Origin: Selaginella moellendorffii
Lineage: Eukaryota > Streptophyta > Lycopodiopsida > Selaginellales > Selaginellaceae
Length of the DNA: 64,000 bases
Assembly (NCBI RefSeq): GCF_000143415.4
Contig: NW_003314305.1
Span: forward strand, 26,391 to 90,390
Reading direction: 5' to 3'
The notes under the pieces are model-generated. The model was not told the origin of the DNA. It did not search any database and saw nothing but the letters and a program-made list of their open reading frames with translations. Shown here piece by piece: positions 46,035 through 57,977 of this stretch (its first letter is position 1; every line of letters starts with the position of its first letter). Made by a program: the position numbers and the translations under genes.

Positions 46035-46887
46035 CTTTCCGTTCATTAACTTTGCTAGCTAGTGCTAGAGGTCATGCATCACACATCTCTCCACGCGAGA
46101 CTGTCACAAGGTTGCGATGCAGGATTTGTATTATAGCCGCTGGAGTGTTTGTTGTGTCCAAACAAAACTTGCGTAAGAGATACATACAAAGACGATGCGC
46201 TCCGAAATCTCTTTTGGCAAAAGTGGAAAGCCACCAAGACTTCAACTTCGGCGTGTCAGCTTTAGGTAGGCCGCAGAGCCGAGCTGCAAGAGCTGAGAAA
46301 AAGGGACGTCTCCATTCAAAACAGCAGCGCCAAGAAAATGTGCTCCTGTCATTCCCACATGGAAAGTCACCATCCAAGATAATGGATCTCATTCATCTTA
46401 GACTGGAAAAAACGAAAGAAACCATTACTACAAAATCTGATGGAGCTACAAAGGTAGAGCCACCACCAAAGGCCTGAAAAACTCTCCCTTCTCTCCAATC
46501 CAACCAACTAACGGAGATCAACACTGCCACTGATTGCCGAACACCAAACTTTCTTCTTCTGAACTTTTTACATAAAATCTGCTGCTGCTACCGCGGCTGC
46601 CGGATCTTCTTCCATGACTAGCTCATTATTTTTTACAAGCAAAAGGAAGAACGTAGAAAAAGATAAAAAAGGAAAACGAAAGGAAAAAAAAACAACCTCA
46701 ACGATAGATGGATGAGCCAGTCCTAAGGAATCTACATCAAAACCTTCGCTTGAAGAGGTGCTCATCATCTTCCTTGCCTCTCTGTGTTACCCTCACGTGT
46801 TTTACAGTTTCGTCGCTTCCTCGGAACCCATTACAATCCCTGTAACAGTCGTAACCATTAGGAACAATACAACAGAGAAAACTCGAG
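46035..46887. other. 3' flanks between convergent genes
   Basis: Between the polygalacturonase stop and the MEI2-like stop (convergent pair). No gene is supported; open frames are shadows or low-complexity. A- and T-rich stretches near 46640-46690 may serve polyadenylation. Confidence 0.5.
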
Positions 46888-49716
46888 TTACAAACCGATT
46901 TCTTTGCCTGGATCGTCCGGAGTGTTCCCTTCTTCGCCGAACACTATAGGACGACATTCGTTCATCAAGCTCGAGTTCTGGAAATGAGCCACGAGAGCGG
47001 CTTTGCCTTGAATTCGAGCATAAGCTACCGATGCAACCTTCTCACTATTAAACTTTTCCCATTTCTTGCCATTAAAAGCCTGGATAACAGACAACGGTAA
47101 GCGTCGCGATCCAAGCCTGCTGTGTTGCTTACCTTATAAAACGAGACAATGTAGGAAGGCTCTATCATATTCACAAAAGCGTACCCCACATTGCACTTGT
47201 TCTGCGTTGCAGCGCAAGGTTAGTCCAGAATATCATATGACAAATCACACACCTTGAAGTCGATTGGTAAGTAGATAAAATCGTAAGTGCCCTGGTTTGC
47301 CTCATCGATCACTGCCAAGAGCATCTTCGACGTGTATCTGCAAACACGAGCCTCAGAACACAAACCACTCGTGACTCTCGAGCGTACTCACTTGTTCGGA
47401 ATATTTTTAAGCATGAGCGTCGTACGCTTGTCCTCTCCGCTGACTATACGATCCAGGTCCAGGTGAAACTGTTCTTTGTCCGCTGCGTTACTGTCGCCTC
47501 TGCGGCTTCTGTGCCGGCTGTTGAATCGGCCCACGCCGCTGGAAAGAGCGCCCTTCGACAAATCACTCTTGCGATCAGGATGACTTCTTGACCCCAGCCT
47601 CAGTGACCCTGTAAGCCCAAGGTATCCTCCAGGCGCCGATTGCCTTAAATACCCGCGCCTTCTGTCTCGTAACTTCTCACCGTAAGGTAGGCATCCTACT
47701 TGAGGGTAAGCCAGAACCGGATTGAGTAAGTGGCTCTGCAGGCTGCAACCATGAACCTTTGGATGACCATACAAATGAGCTGATGGTGGCCACAGCAACG
47801 GAGAGCTCTGCGGAGCATTGCCCCACAGGAAAGGCGAGCTTGGCGTTGTCACCAATCCTGGTCGAGGATTTACTGCCAGGCCTGAGAAACAACACAGAAT
47901 TGAGATCCACAAGAGGTGAGGAAAGAAAGGCGCTACCTCTATGCTCGTAACCAGGACTCCTATGAAGAGGCATCTCTTCCAGTCCTTCACGTGCACGTAA
48001 AGCTGACATGGCCGAGCTCTGCCGAATATGGTTCATAAGGCCGTAGTCAAAATCCGGATACGAGTGATAGCCCAGCCCAACATCACCAGCTTTTCCCATG
48101 ACGGAGGATGGTGAAGATAAACCACCCGCCAGGGAGTTCCAAGGGTGGCTAAACGACGCAAACTTCGCTTGCTGGTGAAGCTCCCTCAAAGCCTCGCTTT
48201 CACTATAGCCTGCAAATGAAGGAAAGTAAATGCTAAGAGCAAAGGAAAAAAAGATTTGTCCAACCTGTCGCGTTGAACAGATGCTGAGACTGCACGAGAG
48301 GATCATCGTTATCAACGTCATCGTTGAACTGCAATATTGAGCTGAAGGTGGGGAAGGTGAGCTTTACTAGCAGCGGATAACTTGACCAGCACTTCATACC
48401 TCGGGTCCAGTCGAGTTCGCCTGGCGAGTAGATCACGCTTATTCAGAACCCGAAGCGCAGCGCATGCAGCTCGTGAATCATAGAACTCGATGAACCTGTG
48501 TCGATGTTTAAGCGGTGTCTCGTGGACCTGCTTACAAAACAAAAACGGCCAGCTTACAAACGCCATGCTTAGCAGTATAGATGGTTTACCTCCTTGATGT
48601 CCCCATACACTCCGAAAAGTTCTTTGAGATCGTCGTTTGACACGGCGGGATCGACATTGAAAACCGCAACCATGCCAAGGCTTGTGTCGTATGGGTGACT
48701 ATCCTGCAAATTGTCCAGTCTCAGTATACAGCGAAAACAAAGATGGTAAGGTAACGCACCTTTGGAAATAAGAAGTGCATCTCCAACTTTTGGCCCCACA
48801 GCACCCGGCTCTGGAGCGCACGTATCGCGCGCTTGGCACCCCGCAAATCGTAGTAGGAGACTAAAATCAAACCTTCGGGTTTACATCCAGTGTACAGCGT
48901 ACGAATGTCACCAAAACGCTGCGCACACGAGGAAGCATTCAAGGTCAGTAAGCCCGCAGGCGGCGATAATTCCGATACTCACCTCAAAAACAGCTCTAAG
49001 CTCGTCATCCGAAACTTTACTATCTATATTCCGTACAAAAATCGTGCGCGAAGTCGGTTCTTCGGCAGAAAAGCCATCACCGTCGAGTTCAAGGCCCCCT
49101 CCGTTGCTGAAAAAGTCGAGATCCTCTGAATCCTGGGTGCTGGACGACCCCGGTGGCATATCAGTGAGAGCACCGGCCAACAACTCATCGTCGTCAGGAA
49201 GCAGACTGCCGATAGCATGCAGCTCCAGTTCTTCCAGAGGAATCTCATTGTCTTCAGGTTCCTCGTCGGCCTCCGATGAGGGCGGCTGTTGAACATCGAG
49301 CAGTCCTACTGCAAACACAGGCAAACAATGGTAAGCAGAGAATGAGCGAGGGAGGCTTACGAAAGCTTACGTTTGTTTCGGAACAAGTCAGGCAATGAAC
49401 TCGAGAAAATGTTCACGCCAATGTTGTCACCTGCCTTGTCGACGGTGGCGGCGGCAGCAACGGCAGCGGCGGCTTCCTGTGTCATCTGTGGGGAAGCAAG
49501 ACCGGATGGCACGCTCCGGTGCTCGGGCACGTCATCGCTTACCGCCCAGCTCGCGCTCTTCTCCTTGTCCTCGGACCAGTGATCCTCCGGTGGCAACTCG
49601 TCTCCCTTAGCAGGCCCCCCACGGAACCAAGACCAGCCCCCGCTCTCAGAAAACGCCATGGAAATGGATGGAGCAGCCGACGTAGCACCGCTGTGGAACG
49701 TGTTTCCCGACCCCAT
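46888..49716 (-). CDS. MEI2-like RNA-binding protein (AML/TE1 family)
   Basis: Roughly ten exons with 50-60 bp introns. N-terminus MGSGNTFHSGATSAAP with acidic and Ala-rich low-complexity regions, then RRM1 (RTIFVRNIDSKVSDDELRAV, LILVSYYDLRGAKRAI), RRM2 (GMVAVFNVDPAVSNDDLKEL, HRFIEFYDSRAACAAL) and a long Ser/Gly/Pro-rich linker. The diagnostic C-terminal Mei2 RRM3 follows ([56 protein letters not shown]), with a short tail ending GKEIGL, stop 46888-46890. Plant MEI2-like proteins act in meiosis and meristem or vegetative development; RRM3 carries most RNA binding in fission yeast Mei2. Divergent from the TPR gene, so a shared promoter is likely. Confidence 0.9.
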
Positions 49717-50257
49717 AAGCCTCGACGAAGCTCCTCACCGTCGCCCAAAACCTTGAATGGCAAAAAAGACGAGCACGAGTATAAACCCTCTGTATGCGCG
49801 AGCTACACAGCTACATTTTGATGCGCTCGCGCGTCGCTAGCTCATCCCCTTTGGATGGAAACTACATGCAGCGAGAGAGCGAGCTGGGAAGGAGGAGCCA
49901 GAGGAAAGAAGGGACGCCTACATTCCCTTAAACCCTAATTTCCGGGAGACAAATCGGAGAGACGATCGAGGAACTTACATGGTTCGCGCAGCCACGGCGA
50001 TAGCTCCTCTTGTCCGCGCTCCGCTTTGCCGCGCGCCCCCTCTCCCGAGCACAAAAACCCTTGCCCTCGTTCGCGCTTAACGAACCATCCCTAGCTTAGC
50101 TCTCACAAACATTATACCCGTGCCGAGCATATACCGCCCCTCCCACTTAAATACTTTCCTTCGATAGACCTAATCATCATTTTGCCACATCATATAGTTT
50201 ATGTCCAATTTCCAAATGATGTTAAAATCGCATCTCTAGGGCTCTTTTATTCCAACA
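49717..50257. promoter_or_regulatory. Bidirectional promoter / 5' leaders of MEI2-like and TTC1-like genes
   Basis: 541 bp between divergent start codons. It contains AAACCCTAA (telo-box) near 49930-49938, common in promoters of plant translation and RNA genes, and CT/GC-rich leader sequence on the MEI2-like side. No TATA box is convincing. Confidence 0.45.
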
Positions 50258-51173
50258 ATGGTGAGAATCCAAGAAGAGGAGGAGGAGGAGGAGACGAAGA
50301 GGGCGCCCGGCGTCGCCGCCGAGGGGTGGGAGACGGCTAGCGATGGCGAGGATCGGTTCGAGGACGCACTGACGGAGGATCAGCAGCGCGAGGTGAGAGA
50401 GATTCCAGGTCGATTGATTGATTGATTGATTGATCCCGATTCCCGACTGGCCCCTTGTTTCCAGAGGGATGTTTCCCTGGCAGAGCGTGCCAAGGCCGAG
50501 GGGAATGCGGCGTACGCGCAAGGGATGTATCGAGACGCGCTCGCGGCCTACCAAGGTGCTTTGGAGCTCTTGGCTGACAACAACAACACAAATGCAAAGG
50601 AAATCTGCTCAATGTGTCTGTGTAACCGGGCAATGTGTTATCTACAGATTGTGAGGGAGCTTGGGTGTTGCTCTTTTTGATTCTCATCACTTTGCTTTTC
50701 TTTTGCTGGCAGGATGAGTACGAAGAAGCAGTTCACGAGAGTTCCAAAGCCATCGAATTGAATCCGGCTTACATCAAGGCATTCTTAAGGAGAGCGCAAG
50801 CTCACGAAAAAGTGGACAAGCTAGAAGACTCCCTTGCCGGTAGGCTAAGCTAAGCTTTCTTCCTTGGCGGACAACCTCTTGCTTGATCTTTACAGATATG
50901 AAGAAGGTGCTGGAGCTTGATCCGGCAAATAAAGAAGCAGCCAAGGCGGTGAGACGATTAGAACCAGTTGTAGCCGAGCGACGCGAAAAGATGAAAGAAG
51001 AGATGCTGGGTAAGCTTTTTGGCTGATGAGAATGGACACTAATAACCTGGACTGCAGGGAAGCTCAAGGAGCTTGGAAACTCTGTCCTGGGTCGATTTGG
51101 TATGAGCGTTGACAATTTCAAGAGCGTTAAGGACCCGGAAACAGGCTCGTATTCCATCTCCTATCAGCCATAA
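50258..51173 (+). CDS. TPR protein, TTC1-like co-chaperone
   Basis: Five exons. Starts MVRIQEEEEEEETKRAP (acidic), then three TPR units (AERAKAEGNAAYAQGMYRDA, CSMCLCNRAMCYLQ, YEEAVHESSKAIELNPAYIK, AFLRRAQAHEKVDKLEDSLA, DMKKVLELDPANKEA). The conserved TTC1 tail KLKELGNSVLGRFGMSVDNF and TGSYSISYQP follows, stop 51171-51173. Mammalian TTC1 binds Hsp70/Hsp90 tails and Ras/G-alpha proteins through its TPRs; the plant role is inferred only from the family. The first intron contains a (GATT)n run. Convergent with the PPR gene, stop codons 34 bp apart. Confidence 0.88.
50412..50434 (+). repeat. (GATT)n microsatellite in intron 1 of TTC1-like gene
   Basis: Five to six GATT units inside the first intron, before the TTTCCAG acceptor. 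Confidence 0.9.
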
Positions 51174-51207
51174 GTAGCGCTAGTCGGCCCAATCTGTGTC
51201 TGTTTCG

Positions 51208-54015
51208 TCACCAGTAATCACCACACGAGCAGGTTCCGCTGGTGAAGTGGTGGTAGCGACTCGAGTCTCTCATCAGGATGTCACGTCCAGTCACCTTGGA
51301 TATCAACTTGGTTGCTGTATGGCAGTCGCTGCAGACTCGGAGGTTCTTGATCACTCTGAGGGGTGATCCACTGGGGGTGCTCATCAGTCCAAATGCAATC
51401 GCCAGCTTCTCACTGTGCCTCATGAGCAGCCTCTCCTTGTGCTCCTGGCTCACATCGTGCAGCACCAGCCCTGTGTCAGCGACGTAGCCAGCAGCCTTGA
51501 TACTCCAGTGAAGCCGCTCCAGTTCCAAGTAGATCTCCTCCGACTTGGGATGGGACTTATCTCCGGCCGAGAAAGAATGCAGCTCCTGGTTCACCTCCAC
51601 AGCACTGCAGCCGGGGTCTGCTCGTATTCCTTTGTCCAGCATTGTCTTGCGGATAGTGGCGGCCTCATTCCATCGACCAGCAGCAGCATACATGCTCGCC
51701 AGAACGATGTAACTCGACGCCACCTCGGGGTCGAGCTGCATTATCCGCTCCGCGCAGCGCTCTCCTCTCTCCAGCTCCTTGCTGTTCTTGCAAGCGTCGA
51801 GAAGAGCCATCCAGGTGATCACGTCGGCTTGGGACGTCCTTTCCAGCAGCTTCTCAGCCTCGTCCAGTCGCCCACACCGTCCCAGCAGATCGACGATGCA
51901 GCTGAAGTGCTTGGAGGCGGGAACGATGCCGTGGTCGGGTGTCATGCCGGACAGGAGCTCGCATCCTTGCTCGAGTTTCCCACCATGGTTGCAAGCTGTG
52001 AGAGCACTGATGAAAGTTATGTGGTTGGGCCTCACGCCCTGCTGCTGCATCGTCCAAAACAGCTTGAGAGCCCTCTCCGCCTGGCCATACTGCGCGTACC
52101 CGGCGACCAGGCTCGTCCAAGCGATCACGTCCTCTTGGTTGCTACTCGACTTGTCGAAGATGGCTTGTGCGTCGTCCAAGCTTCCGCACTTGGCATACAT
52201 GTTGAGCAGCGCGTTTTGGATCACGGTGTCCGACTCAAACCCGTTGCTCACGACACGGGCGTGGATCTCCCGGCCTTGGGCAATGCTCGTTCGGCTAGTA
52301 CTCGCGTCCAAAACCGCAACGAAAGTCACCTTGTTTGGTTTCACCAGCTTCTCGGCCTCCATCGCCTGGAAGAGCTCAAACGCCTCCTTTCCAAGCCCGT
52401 GGTGTCCGTAGGCCGCCAGCATCGAGTTCCAGGTGATACAGTCCCGGCGAGTGGGAGATATCCTTTCAAACACGGCCCGAGCATCAGCCAAGCTTCCACA
52501 CTTGGCGTACATGTTGAGGGTGGCGTTGGCGACTGCAGTGTCTCCCTCCAGCCCGGCCTCCTCCAGCAGCGACTGAATCCTCTTCCCAATTGCGCTAGCA
52601 GTTTGAGGAGGATAGGCAGCACAGGCAGTGAGAGCAGTGATGAAGGTTGCAACACTTGGTCTCACGCCTTCCAGCAGCATTCGCTCGAACAGAACGAGCG
52701 CCTCTCGGGGACGGTGGTGCTGGAGATAGGCCGCAGCCATGGCGTTCCACGACACGACGTCGGGACTCTGGATGGCATCAAACGTGGCTCTAGCTCGCGA
52801 CAAGTCGTTGGATCGAGCGTAAGTGGTGAGCAGCGTCGTGCCGAGAACGTTGTCCCTGGTGGCTGAGACGACCTCCATGGCCTGCTCGAGTACGAATGCG
52901 GTGGCCGACCCAACCGGCAGCATGGAGCAGGCATTGAGCACCGAGACGAGCGTCACTCCACTGGGCTTTGTTCCTTCCAAGTTCATCGCGTAGAAGAGCC
53001 GGAGTGACTCCTGGGGCCATCCATTCTGCCAGCACGCCGAGATCATGGCCGAGCATGTCACCAGACTGGTGCTGGGCTCCTCGTCGCTCTTCCGGAGGAA
53101 CACCTCCCACGCGTCGTCGAGGCTGCCAAGTTTCCCATAGCTGTCCACCAGCGCCGTGCGAACGAAGGCCTCCCTCTCGATCCCAGCGCCCACGATCCTG
53201 CCGTGGATCGCCCTCACGTCCTCGAGCGACAAGAGCCCCGCCTCCACGCACGAATCCAGGACGCTGACAAAGGTGACGCTGTTGGGTGGCGGAGCTCCGT
53301 CGTGGTCCATGTCCCGGAAGAGCTGGAGCGCCTCTCGCGCGGACCCATTGCGGAGGAACGCCGAGATCATGGCATTCCAAGTCACGACGTCGCGCTTGGA
53401 AGCTCTTGGCAACCGATCGAAGGCCTGCTTCGCGTCGATGAGGCTCCCACACTTGCTATACATGCTGATGAGCGCATTGCCCAGCACGGAGTTCTCCTCG
53501 AAGTCGCGGTCGCTGATCTGCGAATGGATTCTCCGCCCCGCTGCCAGATTGCCCAGGCAAGAACACGCGTTGACGAGCGCGATGAGTGCGTGGCAATTGG
53601 GCCTCACTTCCATCCGATCGAAGAGCTCCATGGCCTTGTCGGGGCGGCCGTGCTCCATCCACGCCCGAATCATGGCCGTGCACGAGTAGACGCTCGCGAA
53701 TCGATCCGCCAGGGCCTCTGCCTCCGCGAGGTTGCCACATTTGGCGTGCATGACGATGAGATCGCTGGCGAGGAAGCTGTGGTTGTGGAGGTCGATGCGC
53801 CGCGAGAGGATGTGAGCGTGGAGGCGCTGGCCCTGCTTGAGGGCGCGCAGCCGACCGCATGCCTGGAGGAGGCAGCCGTAGGTACTGGGCGCGCAGTGGC
53901 CTTGATCCGCGATGATCCGCGACACTGCCGCCGTTAAATCCTCCACGCCAAGGCGCTGGATTGCTGCTCGTCGCAGTGATGATGCTGCGGCGGCGCCTGG
54001 CCGCGCTACCTGCAT
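51208..54015 (-). CDS. DYW-class PPR protein, organellar RNA editing factor
   Basis: Intronless, 935 codons. Tandem PPR motifs of the PLS type fill residues of about 60-740 (e.g. GNALISMYSKCGSLIDAKQA, VVTWNAMISAFLRNGSAREA, NALLNMYAKCGSLDDAQAIF). E and E+ motifs follow (WMALLDACKNSKELERGERC, SYIVLASMYAAAGRWNEAAT), then a full DYW deaminase domain: HSEKLAIAFGL (HxE zinc/catalytic site), CSDCHTATKLISKVTGRDI and the terminal CSCGDYW. The DYW domain deaminates C to U in mitochondrial or plastid transcripts; PPRs choose the site. The N-terminus (AAAASSLRRAAIQRL) fits an organelle transit peptide. Lycophytes have extreme editing and large DYW families (known). The target site cannot be read safely by eye. 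Confidence 0.93.
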   Translation of the reverse strand: MQVARPGAAAASSLRRAAIQRLGVEDLTAAVSRIIADQGHCAPSTYGCLLQACGRLRALKQGQRLHAHILSRRIDLHNHSFLASDLIVMHAKCGNLAEAEALADRFASVYSCTAMIRAWMEHGRPDKAMELFDRMEVRPNCHALIALVNACSCLGNLAAGRRIHSQISDRDFEENSVLGNALISMYSKCGSLIDAKQAFDRLPRASKRDVVTWNAMISAFLRNGSAREALQLFRDMDHDGAPPPNSVTFVSVLDSCVEAGLLSLEDVRAIHGRIVGAGIEREAFVRTALVDSYGKLGSLDDAWEVFLRKSDEEPSTSLVTCSAMISACWQNGWPQESLRLFYAMNLEGTKPSGVTLVSVLNACSMLPVGSATAFVLEQAMEVVSATRDNVLGTTLLTTYARSNDLSRARATFDAIQSPDVVSWNAMAAAYLQHHRPREALVLFERMLLEGVRPSVATFITALTACAAYPPQTASAIGKRIQSLLEEAGLEGDTAVANATLNMYAKCGSLADARAVFERISPTRRDCITWNSMLAAYGHHGLGKEAFELFQAMEAEKLVKPNKVTFVAVLDASTSRTSIAQGREIHARVVSNGFESDTVIQNALLNMYAKCGSLDDAQAIFDKSSSNQEDVIAWTSLVAGYAQYGQAERALKLFWTMQQQGVRPNHITFISALTACNHGGKLEQGCELLSGMTPDHGIVPASKHFSCIVDLLGRCGRLDEAEKLLERTSQADVITWMALLDACKNSKELERGERCAERIMQLDPEVASSYIVLASMYAAAGRWNEAATIRKTMLDKGIRADPGCSAVEVNQELHSFSAGDKSHPKSEEIYLELERLHWSIKAAGYVADTGLVLHDVSQEHKERLLMRHSEKLAIAFGLMSTPSGSPLRVIKNLRVCSDCHTATKLISKVTGRDILMRDSSRYHHFTSGTCSCGDYW

Positions 54016-54110
54016 CGCTCCATCTTGAACCCTGGCCTAGAACCCTGGAAGAGAGAGATTTCCCTGCCATTTTAGGGTTCTTGAGCAAAATCTAGCTCCA
54101 TTTTAAATTT

Positions 54111-54552
54111 CTACTCGTGATCCACAGCTGTGACGGTGCTGCTGATGAGCGATTGCGCGTTGCTCAGCCTGGCGCTCATCTCCTCGTTGACGGCATCCAC
54201 GGCGCGCAGCATCCCAATCTCCTCCTCCCATTTCTCCACTTGCTTCTGGTGCAATCTGCGCGAGAGATCAAGGGAAGAAAACGCAAGCGATCGATAGGAG
54301 ATCAAGGATACTGGACGACGCTCTCCTCGAACGCGCTGGCTACTTCGGTGAAGAAGGATTTCCCGGCCTCCAAGAGGCCAGACACCTATGTAATCTCGAT
54401 CGAGCAAGCTCGCGGAGGGGAAATTTATCGCCAAGTACCTGCTGCGTGAACTGCTCGATCTTGTGCTGGATCTGCTGGATGCTGGCTTCCATCTCGGCGC
54501 TCGCCTCCCGCTGCCGCTTCTTGCTCGACTCGGGCGATCCAGCCTCCTCCAT
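54111..54552 (-). CDS. Small coiled-coil protein (~110 aa)
   Basis: Three exons: MEEAGSPESSKKRQREASAE with a Gln-rich helix to FTQQ, intron, VSGLLEAGKSFFTEVASAFE to ESVVQ, intron (acceptor CGCGCAG), then LHQKQVEKWEEEIGMLRAVD and a tail ending TAVDHE, stop 54111-54113. The protein is almost all amphipathic helix. HQKQVEKWEEEI with the downstream pattern resembles short conserved plant proteins of BLOC-1-subunit-like size, but I cannot name the family. No membrane segment. Lies 95 bp from the PPR start and 94 bp from the EF-G stop, all on the same strand. Confidence 0.7.
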
Positions 54553-54646
54553 CGCAAGAACCCTAAACCAAAATGGCGGGGAATTCATCGTTTAAATTAG
54601 TGTTGTGTGCTCGTGATCGAATCGATCAAATGATTCCTAGTATTTT

Positions 54647-57600
54647 TTATTTCTTGTCATCGCTGCCCTTCTTGTGGCTCGTCTCTAGCTGCCTTTGGAC
54701 CTCGGCCGACACACCCAAGTGCTTGTAGTACTCCATTGTGAACTCTCCTTTACCCTGCTTACCGCGGCACATTTTTAATGTGGACACCTACACAAACTCT
54801 GAGATTGACAAACCTGAGTCATTGATCGCAGCGACGTCGAGTATCCAAACATGTTGTTGAGAGGAATCTGGAAATCCAGAACAAAAGGTTAGTTGATACA
54901 ACTCTGGCACGAAAGACTTACGTGACACGTGATAACCGCATCGTCGCCCTCTTGCTCGCTGTTGACGATCATGCCCTTGCGCCTGTCGCCGCCGTGGTGT
55001 TAGAGCAAGAGAAGAACTAACGCTAATGCCATACCTGTTGATGTCGCCAACCACAGGTCCCTGGAACTCCGTGGGGGCTTTGATCTCGACAAGCATGACT
55101 GGTTCTAGAATGACAGGATCGGCAGCAGGATAACACTAGACAGCAGAGAGGTATGTGTTCTATCAAAAGTTTATAACAATAAGCGATGTGTTTTACCTGT
55201 CTAAATGCGTACAGAGCAGCCAGCTTGAAAGCAAGCTCACTGGAATCTACCGCATGAGCAGCACCGTCGGTCAGGACAATACGAATTCCTTCAACGGGGT
55301 GGCCAATCAATGAGCCCCTGGCAAAAGGAAGCAAGCCGTTTTGTCAGCACGAGTACAAACACTAGCTTACGAGTTGCAAGCCTCGATGAATCCCTTTTCG
55401 ATTGAAGGAATGTAGCTGTTTGGAATTGCTTGACCGACAAGCATATTTTTAAACTCAAACTTGACTTCGGAATCCTCTGGAAGCGGTTCAATGTAGCTGT
55501 TTATTTATCCAGCAAGATTAGTATAGTAACTATAGAAAAGCAAGAGAAGCTCACCCTTCCACGCGACCGTATTGACCCTGGCCACCACTTTGCTTCTTGT
55601 GTAAATAGTTGAAATCCGCCCTGGTGCTGATGGCCTCTCTGAAGTTCACTTGAGGCTTGCCAACAGTTGCTTCTACCTGATAGCTTCAGCGTCATGAAGA
55701 GCAAAACAGAAGTGCACCTGTCAACCTTATATTCTCTCTTCATGCGTTCCACGTAAATGTCAAGATGCAGCTCCCCCATCCCCGAAATGAGGGTCTGAAA
55801 CGAGACAAACGGTCAGAAAAAATATTATTGAAGCATACAACATCCATACCTGTCCACTTTCCGGATCTAGCTTAACACGGAAGGTAGGATCTTCCTTCTG
55901 AAATCGGTTCAGCGCCTTGGAAAACTGCCATACAAAAGAATCAGCTTGTGTGAAGACTAAATAGAAGACATTGTGAACCTGAGCTGATGCATCCTTTGAC
56001 GAAACAGCGATCGCGAGAGACATGACCGGTTCGGGAACGGTCATCGACGTCATTGTATACCTTACTGAACCGTCAGTGAAGGTATCGCCTGGAAAACCCC
56101 AACGATAATAACCTCAAGATACACAAGCAAGCATCAAGTAGAACCTGACGAACACTCTATCCCAAACATTGCAACAATTTCTCCAGCATGTGCCGATTGG
56201 ATGTCCTGTCCAGCAAGACTGAGCTAGATAAAATACGAAAGACAAGTTACCTCCATGTCATCTGCGTGCATTTTCACCAGTCTTGGAACCTGCAATGGCC
56301 AGAGTCACGCTCAGCAAAAGGATAGAATGGCAACCGATGTTACTGACTTTAACTTTCTTGCCAGTAACAACATTGAGTAGATTCTCCCCACGCCTAATTG
56401 TGCCTTCATAAATTCTAAACGAAGATTGCTAGATATCAACTTGAAATGAAGAACAGCCATTACCTCAAATACGTCAGCTGTCCAAACCGGCCTTCTTCAA
56501 GTTTGAAGGCCAGAGCTACGAAGGGACCAGTTGGAGACCCAGTTATCGCAACCTAGAAACAATAAAACATCAAACAAAACTCGATGTTACAAGTTCATCA
56601 GGCTGACCTTTTCTTCCTTCTTATTTTGATCCAAGGCGTAATTTGAGACATCAGTGGGACACGGCAGAAATGAGCACACTCCGTTCAAAAGCAGTTGGAC
56701 ACCCTGCACCAAAACTTTAATTTACAGAACCCAGGAATGATGACCATCACCTTGTTCTTGAAGGCACTACCCATAAAAACTGGAGTGAACCGTAACGCTA
56801 TTGTAGCTCGCCGAATTGCCGCCTGTAAACCAAGCAATCCTGCCGAGCTCATAACAAAAAAAGAAAATGCAGACATCTTACTTCAAGTTCAGTTGGCGTT
56901 ATTGGTTCGTCGTTGACAAATCTTTCTGCAAGATCGTCATCAACTTCCGACACAATTTCAATAAGCGCTCGCCGCCTGTCAGCTGCTTCTTTCATTAGCT
57001 CGGTAGGGATTTCCTTTTGGACAAGTTTTTCCCTGTAAGAAGATGTTTGTTGAAATTCATCTAAAGTAATAAACACACGAACCCGTGAGCTCCTTCAAAA
57101 TAAAACGCTCTTTCGTGGATGAGATCAACGAGACCCCGATGTTCGCCCTCAAGACCAATCGGCATTTGCACCGCGGCACAGTTATGGCGCAGCTTGCTCC
57201 TAAGCTAATTCGCCAAAAGAAATAAACAATTATAAAGAACGAAAGGATGCAGGGTTTAGATGCACGTAGAGTTTTCACCTGTTCGATAACTCTCCATGGA
57301 TCGGCACCAGCGCGATCGAGCTTGTTGATGAACGCCAGACGAGGTACATCGTATCTCTTCATTTGCCGGTCTACAGTAATGGACTGGCTTTGCACACCAC
57401 TCACGCTGCACAGCACAAGAATTGCGCCATCCAGCACGCGCAAAGCTCGCTCCACTTCGATCGTAAAGTCGACGTGCCCAGGAGTATCGATGATGTTGAT
57501 CTAGAAAGAAACAAAATTGAAACTTTGTAAGGGAATGAAAAACGTCCATCTCACCTGGTGGTCACCCCAAACGCAGTGCGTAGCTGCGGACTGGATGGTG

Positions 57601-57977
57601 ATCCCTTTCTCGCGCTCCAGGTCCATGGAATCCATCTTGGCGCCGACGCCATCCTTGCCACGCACCTCGTGGATGGAATCGATCCGCCCGGTGTAGAACA
57701 AGATGCGCTCCGTAAGAGTCGTCTTGCCAGAGTCTATGTGGGCCGAGATTCCGATATTTCGGATCTTGTTCATCGTGTCTCGCCACGACTGATCCACGGG
57801 GGCGGGGCGAGCAAGAGCGGCCATGTAGCGCGCCTGGATCCATGGAGAAAATGGAGCAGCCAGAGGAGGAGGAGGAGGATTCCCTCTCGACAGCAGCGCC
57901 GAAATCCAACCGGAAGAGAAGGAGCGCTGGTGCCAGACCTGGAATGCGGCATTTGCCGCTCTCCTCGTGCTGCTCAT
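54647..57977 (-). CDS. MEFG1: Elongation factor G, mitochondrial (EF-G1)
   Basis: About 15 short exons. N-terminal presequence [20 protein letters not shown] plus Arg-rich stretch to [10 protein letters not shown], then the GTPase domain: G1 [32 protein letters not shown]3 [17 protein letters not shown]4 [13 protein letters not shown]. Later domains: [13 protein letters not shown]-like, [15 protein letters not shown]-like (seen as [14 protein letters not shown]), [40 protein letters not shown] and [22 protein letters not shown]. Ends KKGSDDKK, stop 54647-54649. It catalyses ribosome translocation during mitochondrial translation. Exon junctions were read from short GT/AG introns; no lesion found. 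Divergent from LARP6 with a 481-bp shared region. Confidence 0.9.

Noticed and set aside
51415-52866. 483-codon plus-strand frame
   Set aside because: Antisense shadow of the PPR gene; GC-rich codon bias keeps several opposite frames open.
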